This document shows positions 61,699-64,000 of a DNA stretch of 64,000 bases, piece after piece. Below the pieces are notes generated by a model. It made no database searches. It was not told the DNA's origin and worked only from the letters and a program-made list of their open reading frames with translations. This DNA comes from Prevotella sp. (GTDB taxonomy: Bacteria; Bacteroidota; Bacteroidia; Bacteroidales; Muribaculaceae), in NCBI GenBank assembly GCA_023662865.1, contig JAMPIK010000002.1, forward strand, positions 124,001 to 188,000. The letters are read 5' to 3'. Position 1 is the stretch's first letter. Every line of letters begins with the position of its first letter. The translations under genes were made by a program, and so were the position numbers.

Positions 61699-62037
61699 TC
61701 AAAAACCTCTAAAATCCCTCATGCCGAGTTGGGTTAAGCCCGGTTCACGATACCGGCCAAAATATTTGCCATTGATGCGCTTCAAGTGCAGTTCGTTGGA
61801 GAGCCGGCCTGAACAGCCGCTGATTGCATCACCCGGCAGAGTGACTGTGATGCCTTTGATATTGGTGCCTTTAACTGAGGGCTCATCGATACGTATCGCC
61901 ACGTCATAGGTCTCGGCTTTTTCAAACCCGAGACTATGTAAAGGAAGGTTGTCAGTATTGAGGGTGAAGTCAATCTCCGCAGCCGATGCCGAGACAATGA
62001 AACCGATGGCCAAGGCAATAAGCAAATGTCTTGTCAT
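61699..62037 (-). CDS. small exported protein, probably truncated
   Basis: 112 residues. Signal peptide MTRHLLIALAIGFIVSASA, then DNLPLHSLGFEKAETYDVAIRIDEPSVKGTNIKGITVTLPGDAISGCSGRLSNELHLK. This resembles the N-terminal part of larger surface proteins in Prevotella and Muribaculaceae, which continue for several hundred residues. Here the frame ends soon after (LTQLGMRDFRGF). I therefore suspect a truncated gene or a short relative. A foldback-type element lies 35 bases upstream of its start. Confidence 0.5.
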   Translation of the reverse strand: MTRHLLIALAIGFIVSASAAEIDFTLNTDNLPLHSLGFEKAETYDVAIRIDEPSVKGTNIKGITVTLPGDAISGCSGRLSNELHLKRINGKYFGRYREPGLTQLGMRDFRGF

Positions 62038-62071
62038 AGTCGCAATGTTTTTGTTTGACTGTAAAATTATC

Positions 62072-62233
62072 TAAGAGCTTGTTTCCAAAAATTACCGTTA
62101 TGTCTCGCAGCTGAACCTCATCCTTTAGCCTGTGGTTCAGTTACATAGCTCGCTATGTCCCCTCACCGGCAGCCTCAAATCCGAGGCACATCTGTGACCC
62201 TGACGTTCACATTTTTTATTAAACAAGCTCTAA
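62072..62233. mobile_element. MITE-like element with 13-bp inverted ends
   Basis: Ends TAAGAGCTTGTTT (62072-62084) and AAACAAGCTCTAA (62221-62233) match at 12 of 13 positions. Inside are a perfect ACATAGC-TC-GCTATGT (62143-62158), CTGAACC/GGTTCAG, and GCCTC/GAGGC. No coding capacity. The centre has the same design as the centre of the element at 59659 (7-bp arms, 2-base loop). Its mobility is inference. Confidence 0.5.
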
Positions 62234-62360
62234 GTGCCTACTCAATCCGAATTAAACTATAATAACGCTCAAAAAGACGTAATATCGTCCTGAATTACTG
62301 ATTATCAATCAGATAAGATATATACTGCCTTTCATTGGGGTTATATAGGTTGAAGCGCTA

Positions 62361-62380
62361 AAAATCAGCAGAAAGTCTGC
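62361..62380. repeat. fragment related to the foldback element
   Basis: Twenty bases (AAAATCAGC-A-GAAAG-T-CTGC) match 59788-59807 at 18 of 20 positions. They end next to the stop codon of the LTA-synthase-like gene, as the foldback element does at fabF. Between 62234 and 62360 I see nothing else. Confidence 0.45.
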
Positions 62381-62381
62381 C

Positions 62382-64000
62382 TTATTCCTTTCGAAGCAGA
62401 TCATACCGTAGTATCCGATCCGAATGTCGCATCCCGTCGCTGAGTGTCTTCCATTGTTCCTCCCTGATTACTGCGCCGGGAGTACAGATGCGTTCGCCAA
62501 GGGTTGAGATGGCGCCTCCGGGATGATTGGCACTGAAGATGCTCCGTCCTAATCCGGTCCACTCATAATTGTTCAGACCCAACAGGTAGAGCAGCGAGGA
62601 GAAAATATCTACCTGACCCATCACCTTATCAGTGCGCCCGGAGATTGGCGAGTTCAGCACTATGAAAGGCACATATTGCTCGGCACTTACATACTTGCGT
62701 CCTTGCTCTGCGGCAAGACACTCCTGCCGATGATCCGCCAATCCCTCATGGTCGCCGGTGATTACCACCATTGTCTTATCCCAATCCGGACGTGTACGCA
62801 GATAGCTGATCATTATGCCCAATGCCTCATCAGTGAAATGAGCCACCTGCATATAGTCGGCCATCACAGAGGGTATGTCTGACTTGATTTTCAACTTCTT
62901 CTCATTGTCCGGCAACTTAAACGGCGTGTGGCCGGAGTATGTTACTATCTGCAAGTAGTATGGTCTATCGGCAGGCCATAAGTCGCCCTTGTTGATTTTG
63001 TCTATACTTTGGCGCATAAGCTCGGTATCAACTATATGTTTGCGACCCGAATAACTCTCGTCAATGCGGAAGTCGTTAAACGAAACAATCGTATCCAGTC
63101 CGAAACTGCGCCCAATCACTCCCTGATTCCACACATACTCCTTGTCGCCGGTGAGCAAAACGGCGCGTGCCCCTCGATCTTGTTTAAGTGCCTTATGCAA
63201 AGAGGGATATTCATGGTCGGGATAGCGAACGGCATATGCTCCTTGTGTGAGCGGATACAGGCCCGTCAGGCATAACAGCTGACCGTCTATGGAACGCCCG
63301 TCTCTTGCCTGCGAAACGACATGGGGGTCGTAGAAAGTACCCTTCTTGCGCAACAATGCATTCAGATTGGGTGTAACTTCTTGACCGTCATATTTCATAT
63401 CAATCACCCAACTTTCCAGCGACTCACAAAAGATGAAAATAAGATTTTCAGGCTCCGACACGCCTTCCGGCAGGCTCTCAATGCGCGGTATGGCTGCCAA
63501 ATAATCCTCTGTCTCTTTGATATCACAGGGCGAAAGTTGTTCCAATTCATTGATTGTCTGGTATATGAGATTACCAAAGACCGTGTACATCACCGGGATG
63601 CTGCGATACGAATAAGCCCCGTTGGAGATTTCATAACACTTGTCTTTAAACCTTCCGGGGGTGGGAAAGACTATCAACGTAATAAGCAGGGGAATGGCGA
63701 GTGCCGCTGCATAAGCGGGTCGCGAAGTGCGCTCCGAGGCTATTGGCTTCCGATAGCGATAAAGCAGCCAAACGGTTGCCACGGTGATAAGAAGAAACAC
63801 CAAATCGCTCCAACGCAATGAAGCCCAAACGCTTGGCATAAAGTCAGACAAGTTGCCGGCATTGGTGTAGCTCGTCAGCGGTATGACATTGAAGTATGTG
63901 CGCGAATACATCAGATTAGCAAGCAGCAACACTTGCAACGCTATGAGAATAAGCAACTGCACATATTTACAGCGCCACATGGCATATGGCAGCGTGAGTA
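62382..64000 (-). CDS. LTA synthase family sulfatase-fold protein (partial, 5' end outside window)
   Basis: At least 539 residues; the frame stays open to the window edge (...LTLPYAMWRCKYVQ), so the true start lies to the right. Three membrane helices are visible of the usual five, then the extracytoplasmic phosphotransferase domain. Alkaline-phosphatase-like motifs: IFIFCESLESWVIDM (metal ligand Glu), SQARDGRSIDGQLLCLTGLYP (nucleophile region, here Ser where LTA synthases have Thr), VLLTGDKEYVWNQ and VVITGDHEGL. In Gram-negative relatives the domain transfers phospho-groups (phosphoglycerol or phosphoethanolamine) to envelope glycans; the substrate here is unknown. Confidence 0.88.
   Translation of the reverse strand, partial: LTLPYAMWRCKYVQLLILIALQVLLLANLMYSRTYFNVIPLTSYTNAGNLSDFMPSVWASLRWSDLVFLLITVATVWLLYRYRKPIASERTSRPAYAAALAIPLLITLIVFPTPGRFKDKCYEISNGAYSYRSIPVMYTVFGNLIYQTINELEQLSPCDIKETEDYLAAIPRIESLPEGVSEPENLIFIFCESLESWVIDMKYDGQEVTPNLNALLRKKGTFYDPHVVSQARDGRSIDGQLLCLTGLYPLTQGAYAVRYPDHEYPSLHKALKQDRGARAVLLTGDKEYVWNQGVIGRSFGLDTIVSFNDFRIDESYSGRKHIVDTELMRQSIDKINKGDLWPADRPYYLQIVTYSGHTPFKLPDNEKKLKIKSDIPSVMADYMQVAHFTDEALGIMISYLRTRPDWDKTMVVITGDHEGLADHRQECLAAEQGRKYVSAEQYVPFIVLNSPISGRTDKVMGQVDIFSSLLYLLGLNNYEWTGLGRSIFSANHPGGAISTLGERICTPGAVIREEQWKTLSDGMRHSDRILRYDLLRKE

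Overview
The window looks like chromosome of a member of the Bacteroidales, most likely close to the Muribaculaceae. The basis is gene content, gene order and promoters. Recurrent upstream motifs fit the Bacteroidetes -33/-7 pattern (TTTG, about 19-21 bases, TAnnTTTG). Several gene sets are arranged as is typical for the phylum: ftsX-DUF3098-uppP-truB-queA; pdxJ-exbB-exbD-tonB-sigma54 activator-lptE-secG; and upp-pyrH-frr. No rRNA, tRNA or CRISPR array was seen. The species assignment is inference.

Layout. 1-1960: the end of a DUF2027/Smr gene leaving the window, a small membrane ORF, and the decayed remains of a HigBA-like toxin-antitoxin pair. 1964-4877: a CoA-transferase/hydrolase gene and miaB, diverging from a compact double promoter. 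5224-6762: a 30-residue micro-protein behind an inverted repeat, then nadK with a CBS/ACT-like partner. 6971-13225: a long plus-strand cluster running from vitamin B6 synthesis through an Exb/TonB energy module to LptE and SecG, then a secreted protein. 13473-17325: minus-strand operon for tRNA modification, lipid-carrier recycling and cell division. 17804-23248: minus-strand run of M16 peptidase, dusB, DUF2807, flippase and YeiH-type transporter. 23404-30620: a DUF6377 membrane regulator, a possible orphan small RNA, pfkA, and the HAD-ribF-upp-pyrH-frr-tonB run. 30690-34200: a coiled-coil protein and a large PEP/pyruvate-binding protein with receiver-like domains. 34276-42654: crcB, a tyrosine recombinase, YfhO, an Lrp regulator, two FKBPs with a small lipoprotein, an MBL hydrolase and an RsmI-like methylase. 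42866-44489: the most unusual accessory locus. 44486-64000: rubrerythrin, topA, mutS, aldolase, a glycoside hydrolase, an alcohol dehydrogenase, HIT, greA, an OmpA protein, fabF, acpP and the start of an LTA-synthase-like gene, with several repeat elements between them.

The best candidate for something undescribed is 42866-44489. One Cys-rich ORF of 104 residues sits behind a consensus promoter. A paralogue follows that is interrupted by a stop at codon 4. A third copy survives only as its 5' end, joined out of frame to the ATPase half of a peptidase-type (PCAT-like) exporter. I read this as a tandem array of exported peptide precursors, possibly RiPP or bacteriocin, left behind by a deletion.

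Other structure not explained by genes: a family of GC-rich intergenic palindromes (12475, 13356, 13421, 55206); a foldback element of about 200 bp that supplies the last codons of fabF (59659-59859); a second element with 13-bp inverted ends (62072-62233); a hairpin-rich stretch at 58801-59340; and an orphan promoter-to-terminator unit at 25203-25498. Several genes shorter than 60 codons were recovered by eye (5271, 17618, 39519).
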